NCBI GenBank assembly: GCA_963575745.1
Contig: CAUYUJ010014554.1
Location: 1 to 64,000 of the forward strand
Reading direction: 5' to 3'
DNA: 64,000 nt
DNA from: Prorocentrum cordatum
Lineage: Eukaryota > Sar > Dinophyceae > Prorocentrales > Prorocentraceae
Positions 43,207-53,169 of the stretch are shown piece after piece (positions within the stretch are counted from its first letter, which is position 1; every line of letters starts with the position of its first letter). A program made the position numbers and the translations under genes. The notes under the pieces are model-generated. The model had not been told where the DNA came from, searched no databases, and saw only the letters and a program-made list of their open reading frames with translations.

Positions 43207-43650
43207 GAGGCTGCGCCGAGCTCGGCGCCGCCGGGGGGCACGGGCAAGGAGGGCCCTTCGCGGCTGCTCCGCACCCGCCAGGGTGCAGGCAGGATCCGCA
43301 GCGTGCGGGAGCGGTCGCGAGCACGGAGGCCGCGAGCGACAGGACGAGGAGGCCCTGGCGATCGCGCGGCCGCCTCGCGCCCGCCCGGCCGCGGGCGAGA
43401 GCCGCGGACAGCGGATGTGGCCGCGAGAGGAGGCCGCGCCGAGTTCGGCGCCACTCCAGGGCCGAGGCGCGGGCAGGGCAGCGTCGCCCCCGCCGCCACT
43501 CCGTGCCCGCCGGGCTGCAGGCGGGAACCGCAGCGCGCGGGGGCGGCCGCAGGGACGGACGACGACGCCCCGCGGACGAGGCATAGGTAGGAACGCCTCG
43601 GCTGCGGGGCCGGCGACCAAAAGCAAGCGTGCGACCGCGCCAGAGGCTGA
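43207..43650 (+). repeat. 223-bp tandem duplication, GC-rich
   Basis: GAGGC(T/C)GCGCCGAG(C/T)TCGGCGCC at 43207 recurs at 43430, followed in both by a G-rich stretch, CTCCG(C/T).CCCGCC, GGGTGCAGGC or GGCTGCAGGC and CCGCAGCG. Two copies, about 223 bp apart, moderately diverged. Confidence 0.6.
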
Positions 43651-43699
43651 GGGCCGCCCGCGTGGGGCGCGCGCGGCGGCGATGCCACCGCGTTGTGAT

Positions 43700-44470
43700 G
43701 CGAAAGCGCTCGAAAGCGCTCTTCCTCCTCCTCCTCTTTCTCCTCCTCCTTCTCCTCCTTATCCTCCTTTACTTTATTATTCTCTCCTTCTATCTCTCTC
43801 TATCTCTCCTCTTAGGCCACAAGTTCCCCTGTTTCATTGGTCTCGGTATCCTAAGGTGTATTTGCAATGCGATGAGTGCTTTTCGTCGGTGTCGCCAAGC
43901 CTCGAAACGATGTCGGTTCGGGTGTGCAGGTGATGCCGAGGTGAAAGCGCCTCATTCCCTCCCTTCCCGACTGGTGGGGTGTTTGTGAACCGGGGGCTTG
44001 TTTCGATCTTTCTTCGTTGCCTTTCGATTCGTCTGATCACATACGCGCGGCTGCTGTTGCTTCCGACTAAATCCTCTCGAGTTTCAGCACCCTTCGCGCG
44101 AGAGAGTTGTTCTCGCAAAACTTTGGGGGTCAAGTGCCTTGAGGGCCGACTGCGTCTGAGTGCGAAGCGGTGCGCGAGAATGCGGGCTCTTGCGCTAGGA
44201 GGGTGTCTTCGGCGAATGCGCACAGACCAGGAGTCGGCGCACTTCATGGGGCGGGTCTCCTCCTCCTCCTCCTCCTCCTCCTCCTCCTCCTCCTCCCTGC
44301 TCCCTCCTATTCTGTTTCTCCTCCTCCCCCACCTCCTCTTCGCCTCCCGTACCCTGCCGCCCCCAGCCGCCCGTTTTTTCATACGCGCGCCTCATTCGGC
44401 GTCCAGTCTGTGAAGGCCTGGCACTCCACCGTGGCGTCACAAATCGAGAAACAACGTACTACATACGCAT
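43700..44470. other. Unassigned, with CT-rich tracts
   Basis: CT-rich runs occur at about 43722-43815 and a TCC run at 44258-44297, with C/T-rich sequence to about 44370. The intervening sequence holds short frames without motifs. Nothing else was recognised. Confidence 0.4.
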
Positions 44471-44474
44471 AAGC

Positions 44475-45119
44475 TTGCGGAGCTCCGCTCGGGTTTTTTG
44501 GATCGGAGCTGAGCTCTCCCGATCGGCGCCTCCAGCGCCGCCCCAAGAATTTCCGCAGACCTCCGACAGTTTATGTTTATGCCGTGCTTGTTCCTCTAAT
44601 GAAGGAGATGGCGCGACGTACTGGCCATGGTGCAACTGGAGTTCCATAGCTCGTGCCCTTGCTTGCCGTGGTCCGCTGGATTGCCTGGTGTTTGCCGGGG
44701 GGGGGGGCAGCAGTCTCAGGCGACTGCGCCATTGTGGTCTAGTATGCACATTCCCACCGCCGTGTTTGTGCTGTCTGGGCTGTGGACGTTTTCCGAACAG
44801 GATGCAGCATGTCGCAAGCATGCTGTCAGGCTTGCCGGAGGAGGTGGAGCAGGGAGGAGGCAGACGAAGACGGGGGGGCACCTTCTGGCATCTCGATCTC
44901 GGCGCGCGAGCTCTTCTGGCTGCGAATCACTGCCAGGCCTGGTGGGCTTTCGATCGGCCCGGGCCTGGCGCCAGTCTCCGGGGCAATCTCCAGGCCACAG
45001 AAGCAGCATGCCAAACACTGCCCTTGGCGAGCTCTGGTCATGGAGGCAGTGTCGAGAGCTCCGGGGCCCACGTCGTGAACACTCGCGTCGTCAGGGAGCC
45101 TGGGATGGTGGTAGCATAG
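44475..45119 (+). CDS. Hypothetical cysteine-containing ORF
   Basis: A 214-codon frame starting just after GCGGAGCTCCGC. The reading has scattered cysteines (LCLCRACSSNEG, CTFPPPCLCCLGCG) and tryptophans and is not a simple-repeat artefact, but the opposite strand (44459-44881) is also open. No family is recognised, and codon evidence cannot settle which strand, if either, is coding. Its first bases resemble 45963-45984 (CGGAG.TCCGC.CGGGT.TT), which suggests a shared repeat rather than a gene start. Confidence 0.18.
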   Translation: MRSSARVFWIGAELSRSAPPAPPQEFPQTSDSLCLCRACSSNEGDGATYWPWCNWSSIARALACRGPLDCLVFAGGGGSSLRRLRHCGLVCTFPPPCLCCLGCGRFPNRMQHVASMLSGLPEEVEQGGGRRRRGGTFWHLDLGARALLAANHCQAWWAFDRPGPGASLRGNLQATEAACQTLPLASSGHGGSVESSGAHVVNTRVVREPGMVVA

Positions 45120-46072
45120 GGGCCCGCGTGCGATACAGCCCACACGCAGGAGTAGGGGCCATGCCTGCAAAGTGCGAGTAACAAGCGTGGGGTCTTCCAA
45201 GGTTTCTGCTGTGGGCTTCTCTCAGGTCCTTCTGGCCCGTGTGCATGTGGTCGGAGGTAGGGCTGTCAAGGGTGCTCGTTCACCATGTGATCGTTTTCTT
45301 ATCTTCATTGTTTTGCCGATAGGCGCCGGCCCTCGCACGCCCTCCCCCTCTCCCCCATGAGCTAGATCTTGGCTGTCTTCGGTGCCCGTCTCAAGCTCGA
45401 GCAGTTGGAGCCTCCCCCAGAGGACGCACTGTTGCAAAGAGTCGCGCTGAGCCGATGGCTGGAGCTGGACCCCCGCCCTCCCCAACCCTCCCGCCCACTG
45501 TCGAGACGCGGAGTGTTCTGTGGCGCGGATTTCGGGCAGCGCCCCTGCAGCGGCCCTCTCCCCGTGACGCCTCGCAGCTGGCGCCCTCGCTCGGCACCGC
45601 GGTGGCGAAGGCCCCCCCCCCGCGCCGCGCAGGTGTCTGGCCTGGCGCCGGAGAGCGCGGCGGGAGCGCGGCTGAGGCTGCGCGTGGGGAGCCGCGTCGA
45701 GGCCCGGGGCTCCTCTCTCGGGGCTCGAGGGGCGGGGGCCCAGCGCGCGCGGGGGGGGGGTCGGTCGGAGCGCCCGGCTCCCTTGCAGGATCCCGAGGGG
45801 CCGCGGCTGCACTGGCCCGGGTCTGGGTGCCGGACGCTGCAGGACCCTGCAGGATGTTTTGGAGGACCCCGCAAGGCCTGCCTGGCCCGGGCCTGGATCG
45901 ACCCGGGGGAGCAGGTCTCCGGCTCTCCTCGGAGGGCAAGGCGACGACGTCAGCGTCGGCTTTCGGAGGTCCGCGCGGGTCTTCGAAAGGCCGGCGCTGG
46001 ACCTCCTGCCTGTGCGCCTCTGGCGGCGCCTCCGGCGCCACCCCCGCGCCGCGCGCCGCGCCCTGGAGAGGG
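45120..46072. other. Unassigned GC-rich sequence
   Basis: Overlapping open frames on both strands with Arg/Ala/Pro/Gly-rich readings follow from base composition. No motif is visible. Confidence 0.35.
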
Positions 46073-46342
46073 GGAAGAGCGGGGAAGGTCCGGCGCTGCG
46101 TGATGGGCGGGCAACAACACATGGGGGCGGGGGGGATCGGAGGTCGATAGACCTCCTACCCTGACACGTCGTTTTTGCAGGTGGCGTCGCGGCCGTCATT
46201 TTTGCAGGTCCAGGTCCGTCGGTTTCGGTCCTAGGCCGTTTTCGCTAAGGGGAGGTTTACCAAAGAGAGGTTTGTCCACCGCCGAGGGGAAGAGCGGGGA
46301 AGGTCGGGCGCTGCGTGATGGGTGGGCAACGCATGAGGGCGG
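46073..46342 (+). repeat. Dispersed repeat D, second copy, with flanking direct repeats
   Basis: 46138-46290 matches 18663-18850: GGAGGTCGATAGACCTCC, TACCCTGACACGTCG, GTCGCGGCCGTCAT and onward to CACCGCCGAGGGG. It is bracketed by two near-identical copies of a roughly 60-bp sequence at about 46073-46134 and 46280-46342 (GAAGAGCGGGGAAGGTC, GCGCTGCGTGATGGG, GGGCAAC, GGGGCGGGGGGG). Such long flanking repeats suggest tandem duplication or repeat-mediated insertion rather than an ordinary target-site duplication. Confidence 0.78.
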
Positions 46343-47279
46343 GGGGGAAGATGCACCTTCGGTGCCCCACATGGGGCCCTCGGGCACTTCCCTTGGTCCC
46401 ACGAGGGGCACGAGGAGGTGCCCAGGCGCCCCCCCCCGCCCGTGCATGCAGCGTTCCCCGTTGGGCAGCTCCCCAGCAGACGGCTCGGCACCGACCAGAG
46501 GGAGGCACGCGGCCCTCCGAGAGGCGACGTGCCCACGTGGGCGGCGCAACACACAAATGCCTCGCGCCGACACTGGCGCGTGAGCGCCCCGCGGAAGGTC
46601 GCGCGCACGCGCCCTCGTCTCCAGTGCAGCGTGCCGCGCCGGCGGCCCGCGCAAGCCGCCGCGTGAGGTCGCCGTGCCATCTCGCGCACGAGCCGCTTCG
46701 GATCGTCGCTCGCTTGGCCTGCCGCTTTGCTCTTCCTCGGGATCTCTCCGCTGCTCCCAGGGGGCGCCGCCGGTGCGCCCGCGTCGGGGCGGGCCAGGCC
46801 CAGCCGGGTGCCCAGGGCTGCCCTGGGCTGCCCAGCCCTGCCAGCGGCCAGGAGCGCCCCGTCCTGTGCCAGCAGCGGGCGGCGGAGGCAGCTGCGAGCC
46901 AGGGGCGGGCTGCGCGAGTGCCGACGTGGGAAACGGTCGGACCGAGGTATGTGATCGTGGTCGATTCGGGGAGGGTGCCCTGATGTTCTTCGTGTCTGTC
47001 ACGTGTTCTTGTGCCTCTTGCGAGAGGGTGCCCTCGGATGTTTTCTCGGTTCGGCCGGCGCAGGTCTCATGTTCTTGAAGGATGGATGGTTTTTCTCTTG
47101 TCCTAGGCCCGACCGTAATTCGGTTCGCGTCGTGTCGACGCGGCGGCGACCCCAGCACAGGCGTTCAAGGTTGAACGGCGCTGGTGCCCTGGTGTCGGCC
47201 GCTGTCGAACGCTCCGTGGCTGCGCCCCTCCCATCTCCTCCCACCTCAGTCTCCTGCCTTCGTCCTCTTGATGCCTGGT
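46343..47279. other. Unassigned sequence
   Basis: Several open frames on both strands without recognisable domains. A (TCC)n run follows at 47281-47346. Confidence 0.35.
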
Positions 47280-47530
47280 CCTCCTCCCCCGCCTCCTCGT
47301 CCTCCCCCTCCTCCTCCTCCTCCTCCTCCTCCTCCTCCTCCTCCTCAGATCTGACGTTGCGCAACAATTGCGATACAGAACCCCAGCCGATCTTTCCGCG
47401 ACATTTTTTGAGCCAGATCGATTTGTGAGGGTTCCAGGGCCCGAAACCAGGCGAACATTCCTGGTGTGACCAATTCATATCGCCAGGATTTTAGGGTCCT
47501 CCTCCTCCTCCTCCTCCTGCGTCTCCTCCT

Positions 47531-47700
47531 GTGTTTCCTCCTTTTGGCACGGAGGTGTTCTCCAAGAAGGCCAAGCCGGTCTCCCCTGGCGACGAGCACG
47601 GCTTCGGCAAGAAGGTCGCGGCGACCATGTGCCGCCTCCGCGAGGACAGCATCAGTTTTCCGGGAGCCAAAAGGAGAAGAAAGGTGAAGGAGACAGAGGA
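47531..47700 (+). CDS. Possible exon fragment ending in a (GGA)n tract
   Basis: The reading contains EVFSKKAKPVSPGDEHG, FGKKVAATMCRLREDSI and FPGAKRRRKVKETED, a lysine/arginine-rich, even-composition sequence that looks like real protein rather than repeat. It includes a KRRRK cluster like a nuclear localisation signal. It then runs into a long Glu repeat encoded by (GGA)n. No family is recognised. It may be one exon of a larger gene or a decayed copy. The upstream side is TCC repeat, so the start is unknown. Confidence 0.3.
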
Positions 47701-48134
47701 CCAGGGGGAGGAGGAGGAGGAGGAGGAGGAGGAGGAGGAGGAGGAGGAGGAGGAGGAGGAGGAGGAGGAGGAGGTGGAGGAGGAGGAGGAGGAGGAGGAG
47801 GAGGAGGGGTGGAGGAGGAGGAGAGGAGGAGGAGGTGGAGGTGGAGGAGGAGGAGGAGGAGGAGGAGGAGGAGCAAGAAGAGGAGAAGGGAGGATGTGGA
47901 GAAGGAGGAGGTGGATGTGGAGGAGGAGGAGGAGGAGGAGGAGGAGGAGGAGGAAGAGGGGGAGGAGGAGAGGAGGAGGAGGAGGAGGAGGAGGAGGAGG
48001 GCAGCAGAAGAGGAGAAGGAGGATGTGGAGAAGGAGGAGGTGGATGTGGAGGAGGAGGAGGTGGAGGAGGAGGAGGAGGAGGGGAGGAGGAGGAGGGGGT
48101 GGAGGAATAGTAGGAGGAGCAGGAGGAGATGCAG

Positions 48135-48166
<32 letters not shown>

Positions 48167-48183
48167 GGAGATGCAGAAGGATG

Positions 48184-48232
<49 letters not shown>

Positions 48233-48310
48233 GGAGGAGGAGGAGGAGGAGGAGGAGGAGGAGGAACAGGAGGAGGAGGAGGAGGAAGAGGAGGAGGAAG
48301 AGGAGGAGGA
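47700..48310. repeat. (GGA)n tract with embedded (GAT)n
   Basis: Purine-rich GGA triplets with GGATGTGGAGAAGGAGGAGG-like internal duplications at about 47890 and 48020, a (GAT)n run at 48181-48231 and GGA/GAA triplets after. Open frames give Glu, Gly or Arg runs only. Confidence 0.93.
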
Positions 48311-48984
48311 GAACGAGAACGAGCACGAGAACGAGAACGAGATCGACCGATTCGACGTAGTCGATAAAACACACACACACACGACACGACTACACGACAA
48401 ACAGGAAGCTGAAGTACCAGGACAAGTAGCACCAGGAGCGCGAGAAAATGCGACGCGAGGCCCAGGTAATACGTGAGCTTGTCGCACGACGCGTGAATTG
48501 AGCCCAAAGTCGTATTACCAAGGATTAATTTTTCATTGAACCAAGTGAAAACCAGCAGGCTAAGCTGAGACGAGTCCAGCTCGATACGGCTCATACCCAG
48601 ACGCCTCAGACCAACGGGCATTTTCGAAAGAGATCGTCTCTTTCACAAACGGTCTCGCAACTGCCATAATAAATCGAACACCTTCTATCCTCTATACCTG
48701 TCTAAATTGGACCGTGACACTATGCACGGGAGTTCTGATCAACGGACAATCCATTCGAAGGAAGTACACATTGTAACAGTGTTGCAGCATGAAACGTAAC
48801 ATCTAATCCCATTGCAACCACCATCCACTGATGCACGGCTCAGAGTACTGACGGCCAGTACGTCCCAGCCAAGCAGATAAAATGAAGGCGAAATGCAAAA
48901 CCAGCGAAAACGAATGCCACCATGAAGGCTCGGCTCAGAATGCGGACGGCCTGCACGTCTCCATCCCACGAATCAAACAAGCGC
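48311..48984. other. Unassigned, with a short internal duplication
   Basis: AT-richer sequence. A GGCTCAGA.T.C.GACGGCC segment occurs near 48837 and again near 48932. An (AC)n run of 15 nt lies at about 48369-48383. No gene recognised. Confidence 0.4.
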
Positions 48985-50395
48985 CTAGCATTGATAGCAA
49001 ACATATTGAAACACGAGCTGAACTAGCAGCCCTGCTGCGCTGTCGGCAGAGGGTGCGGCAGCGGCAGGCTGGCCTCGAGCCGAGCCTGGCGAAGGCTCAG
49101 AAGTGACACTTGGCTCACCGCTGCCTTCATCAGGCTGCTGGGCGGGATCCACTCGGGCGGGCTGAGCGCCAGCTCCGTCCTGAGTCTTGCGGCGTTCCTT
49201 CTGCAATCTGGCATCGTGTGCAGCGTGATCTGCACGAGTGTCGTGGGTGTTCTTGATGTCGTCGCCAAAGAGTGGTGGCTTACAGCTTGAGGCCTGCTTC
49301 CCACTCCTCGTTGCGCTTGATTATCTGCCCCTTGTTTGTGTCCAGCATCTCGTAGTCGTCCATGTCAGTGAAGATGTCGGAGATGTCGACCTTGAGTTTG
49401 TCGGGTGAGACAACCACAAGATCACGAATATTGACAGTGGGAGTAACACCAACGACCTCAGGCTTGCGGTACGCCTCCGAGTGCGACGCGGCTGCGGTGG
49501 ATGGCGTTTTTGGTCTCGAGCTCATTGCGGAGCTTGACGCACCACTTTTTTTCAAAGGTGATAGCCTGCTGCCACTTGGAGACGATGTCGATGTCTTTTT
49601 CAATCTTGGACTCGAGCAGCCGACACTGCTTATGAGTTTCCGTTATATGGTGTTGAAATGGCGGTTCATGAATTGTGACAGCACGTGGCCGATCAATTCT
49701 CTTTGGTATTGTTGTAGACACGGTAACGGCGATGCAGGTAACGGCGATGTAGGTTTCGGTATTGTTGGAACGCGCGGTTCGCGTTTTTCCTACAATTCGC
49801 AGTGTTGTTTTCGTTCAATACATCCGCATATGGGACATGTAGGAAAGTGTGGTTCGTGATTTCCTACACTTCGGTTTCCAGCATCACGTTTGAGCAACAT
49901 CGCCGTTCGCGTGGCCTTGGTGTTGTTGAGCCAAGGCTTGATTTCCCAGCTTCGTAAGCGACTCCACCATCTGCTACACATCTGCACCAGGGTTATCTTC
50001 AGCAGGTGCAGGGCCAGGAGCACGAGTGAGACTGGGTCCTTCACCGGGGGCGCCAGTGTTAAGTCGGGCCTGTCCCTCTACACGAGGAATATGCAAACAT
50101 AGTCAAACAATCGTATGGTGACGATAGTTTGATTATTTCTTGGCCCATTTTGGAGTATTCTTTGACTATTTTCTACTTTTCCTCCAAAATCCCCCTGTAT
50201 GGGGGACAGGCCCGACTTAAGGCCAGTGGGTGATGTCGGCGCACGGGGCGGCGGGCCCGACTGACCTTTGTTGGTGCCACGGTGCTTGCAGAGCCAGTCG
50301 TGGGGAAGGTTCTTGCCGCGCAGACGCTTGGGTTGTGGAAGTCGATTAATGGAGAGAACGCGTGTTGCCAAATAATTTCCAGATGCCCAAAGCAT
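48985..50395 (-). pseudogene. Minus-strand coding fragments of an unrecognised protein
   Basis: Reading down the minus strand: LRGKNLPHDWLCKHRGTNKGQ (about 50262-50330), then NHEPHFPTCPICGC (about 49803-49850), then a convincing helical segment HKQCRLLESKIEKDIDI, VSKWQQAITFEKKWCVKLR (49458-49721), which changes frame near 49485 into YRKPEVVGVTPTVNIRDLV, SDIFTDMDDYEMLD, KGQIIKRNEEWEAG (to 49280). After a GTAAG, another frame gives DARLQKERRKTQDGAG and PARVDPAQQPDEGSG (48985-49260). The readings are charged and non-repetitive, unlike neighbouring DNA. They may be exons of one gene or a frameshifted pseudogene. A MITE (50059-50220) separates the first two fragments. Function unknown. Confidence 0.35.
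50059..50220. mobile_element. 162-bp MITE with perfect 18-bp TIRs
   Basis: The ends are perfect inverted repeats: TTAAGTCGGGCCTGTCCC at 50059-50076 and its complement at 50203-50220. The interior is AT-richer than the surroundings and has an internal hairpin (CAAACAATCGT with ACGATAGTTTG). Both ends begin with TTAA, so a piggyBac-like TTAA target duplication is possible. Alternatively, GCCAGTG directly precedes the element (50052-50058) and recurs one base after it (50222-50228), which could be the target duplication. There is no coding capacity. Confidence 0.82.
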
Positions 50396-50796
50396 GTTTC
50401 AAACCTGTTTTAATCTGCTGGAGCATGTTTGAAACATTCAATGATCGGATTGTTGGAGTGTCCATTGTCGTGGCATCCACAACGCTTGGAGTCCTGGCCA
50501 ACCACTGCGAAGACGGGCCACCGTCGTGGTCCTTGCGGTCGCTCTGCCACGAGGACCGCCGCGGAGCGTTCCTTGCCGAGCGCGCCGCCGCGGCGCGCCG
50601 AGCAGGGGCCCATGGCGCTGGACCTCCCATGGCTGAGGCATCTTGGAGAAGGAAGCCAATGACGACGACGGACGACGACGACGACGGACGACAACGACGA
50701 CGACGACGATGATGATGATGCTGATGATGATGATGCTGATGATGCTGATGATGATGATGATGGTGATGATGAGGATTATGAGGATGATCGGATGAC

Positions 50797-50833
<37 letters not shown>

Positions 50834-50905
50834 GTGATGGTGATGGTGATGGTGATGGTGATGGTGAAGATGGTGATGATGGTGATGATGAGGATGAGGA
50901 AAAGG
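50396..50905. repeat. Unassigned stretch leading into (GAT)n
   Basis: An 11-bp inverted repeat (ATGTTTCAAAC with GTTTGAAACAT) lies at about 50395-50434. From 50659 the sequence becomes ACGACG triplets and, at about 50708-50905, GAT triplets like the 28-31 kb array. No gene was recognised. Confidence 0.75.
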
Positions 50906-51744
50906 AAGAAGAAGAGGAGGAAGAGGAGGTCGGGGGAAGACGTTGACCGCTTCCTCTTGCTTTCCCAGCCAAGGTTCTGGGGCTGTGGAGGACGTCGCGC
51001 GAAAATCCCCGAGAGCGCCCAGGAGCGCCCAGCGCGGAAACGCTCAGACATCGGCGGTATGGGACCCGAGGCCGTTGAATATTCGAATCCACGAGTTTTC
51101 AATCTTGGAGGCGATGAGGGTTTTGATTGAGGTTGTTCCATTTCGTGCGAGACGCACGGCTGCGGATGCGGCTCAGCATCGTCAACCATATGGTGCTGTT
51201 CTAGGTTTATACCGACCCTGCCCGCGGCAAACCCCGCCACCGTGCCTGCACTACAGCGCTGCGCTAAGGAAACCGAGTCTAGGATCAGCGCAATATAAAC
51301 AGTGGGAGACCGACCGCAATCATCAGCGCAATTAACTGCTGGATTTTACATGCCAACACTCTGCAAGGATGGCGAACGTGCGCAAGTGTAGGCGCCCTCT
51401 AAGCAAGGCCATTGCCAGCTGCCGCAGGGAGGGCGGAGGGGGAGCGCGCGCGGCGACGTTTCGGGCCTAGTCAGCAAGGCCGCGCCCGCGCCAGCATCCC
51501 CAGAGCCGCGCGTGCCACGGCCGAGGCATGCTGCTGGAGGCGACGGCGGCGCTGTCCCTCGCATGGCAGCGTTGCTAGCCCAGCCAGGGCCCCCGCCCCC
51601 GCCTGCGTCGCCCCCTCATGACCCCGCCGACGGACAAGCTTAGGTCGGGCACGTTTCTCTTGAGGCAACTGGTCCATTTTCTAGTTGTTTGGTGCTGTAG
51701 TGCATGTGGTATTTATAATTTGTTGAGGCTATCCCGTGCGAGAC
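50906..51744. other. Unassigned sequence
   Basis: Short frames on both strands with no domain, no repeat shared with other parts of the window, and no RNA gene seen. Confidence 0.35.
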
Positions 51745-51880
51745 TTCTTTGGAGAAGTTCAGGTCGACCGTGTATGAAGTTTGTACATTCCCGGTGCCCC
51801 ACCCTTGTTTTTTTCGGGATGGATCTGAACTTCCCGGTGCGCGCCCGTGTGGGGCGGGCCCCAGGCGCCGTGCAGAGCTT
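51745..51880 (+). pseudogene. LINE-2-like endonuclease scrap
   Basis: One frame reads EKFRSTVYEVCTF and the next reads LVFFGMDLNFPV, corresponding in order and spacing to FRKYRSTVDSMCTW and LFWGMDLNDS of the LINE-2 endonuclease. A frameshift lies between the two. The match covers only about 45 codons. Confidence 0.45.
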
Positions 51881-52159
51881 TTGTCAGCGCCGCCAAGGGG
51901 TGACGTGCCCTTTCCCTTCGGTTTTGCCCCAGCGCGGGCGCGCGAGTATACAACATGACATTGAGCGTCGACCGCGCGTCAGCACAAGGCGACGCCACAT
52001 TCAAACGCCGATGAGCGTGGCAGCAGTGCGCCGATCGCATGGAAATACGCGGCGCTGCCATTGGCGGACCGTCGAGTAGTTACCGCTTGCAGTTCACGCG
52101 TCGTTTGACGGTCGAGTTGTCTACAGTTCTTCATGTGGGGGGCGGGGGTCGATTTTCAC

Positions 52160-52440
52160 GCAGACGCCGTCACATGCAACATGTCAGACGTCGATCACGC
52201 GCGGAGGCTATCACTTAGGACGTGTCGGGCGTGTGCCACACGCGAATTTCGTGACATTCTGGATTGTCGGATGTTGGTCGCATGCGGCAGCCGTCACATT
52301 TGACATGTCGGACGTGGGTCACGCGCGGAAGCCGTCGCATGTGGTGGGTCAGACGCGGAGCTCGTCACATGTGACATGTCGGACGTTGTTCGCGCGCGGG
52401 AGCCGTCACATGTGACATGTCGGGCGTTGGTCGCATGCTA
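52160..52440 (+). repeat. Minisatellite with palindromic TCACATGTGA core
   Basis: Repeated units of the form GCCGTCACATGTGACATGTCGG, ACGTTGGTCGC and GCGCGG occur at about 52167, 52289, 52361 and 52408 with some intervening diverged units, 45-75 bp apart. The TCACATGTGA core is a perfect palindrome in the last two copies. Confidence 0.7.
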
Positions 52441-52469
52441 AACCAGTGGTGGACACGGGTCCTGATCCC

Positions 52470-52730
52470 GACCCTTCGTCCGCGCGGTAGGGCGAAGGAG
52501 GAGGAACAAGAGGAGGAGGAGAAAGAACAGAGGAGGAGGAGAGGGGGAGGGGGGAGGACAAACTAGGTGCGCTCGCGTCATATATGACGTCTTACCCTTC
52601 TCTACCATCCTTTGCCATGGCGTCGATCTCTTCCATATTCGCACAGCCGGATGTAGCACCATGGCATAGCATTGCATGGGGTACCATGGTGTTGAATATT
52701 AACGCGTAACATGCCGTAGCATGACGTGGC
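52470..52730 (-). repeat. Dispersed repeat E, minus-oriented copy
   Basis: The reverse complement matches 26040-26480: an ATGC(C/A)ATGC-rich part, ACATCCGGCTGTGCGAATA, GATCGACGCCATGG, AAGACGTCATATATGACGCG, CACCTAGTTTGTCCTCCCC and a TCC-rich tail. The two copies differ by many point changes, so the duplication is old. Confidence 0.78.
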
Positions 52731-52835
52731 GACACCCCAAGGTGGGGGGCCTTCGCGGCCCAAAAATCAACGAATCGACACCGACTGTGTAATCATATCA
52801 AAAATAGTTTCTATCCCTCTTTTCACACATTTATA

Positions 52836-52901
52836 TGTATGTGTAGATGCATGTTCCCCGGTATATCTATATATACATACATATAGATATCTAGTTCGAT
52901 G

Positions 52902-52939
<38 letters not shown>

Positions 52940-53148
52940 TGTAGATAGGAGGGTGATCACGGGAATGATGATGATGCTGCTGATGATGATGATGCTGATG
53001 CTGATGCGGATGCTGGTGCTGCTGATATTGGTGCTGCTGATGATTATGGCGATGATGATGATGAGGAGGAGGAGGGGGAGGAAGATGTGGTGCAGGAGAA
53101 GGAGGAGGAGGAGGAGGAGGAGGAGGAGGAAAAGGAGAGGGATAACAT
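52836..53148. repeat. (TA)n, (GAT)n and (GGA)n microsatellites
   Basis: TATATA/CATATA repeats (about 52860-52945) are followed by GAT/GCT triplets (52964-53060) and GGA triplets (53060-53140). The (TA)n run is one of the few strongly AT-rich stretches in the window. Confidence 0.9.
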
Positions 53149-53169
53149 GATGATGGGAAGGAGACTGCT

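Noticed and set aside
42115-43590. Opposing ORFs of 343 (minus) and 432 (plus) residues as genes
   Set aside because: Both strands are open because of GC richness; neither shows a domain. Kept only as an unresolved segment.
47345-48621. Ser/Pro- and Glu/Gly-rich ORFs of 200-380 residues
   Set aside because: Direct translations of GGA/TCC and GAT triplet repeats.
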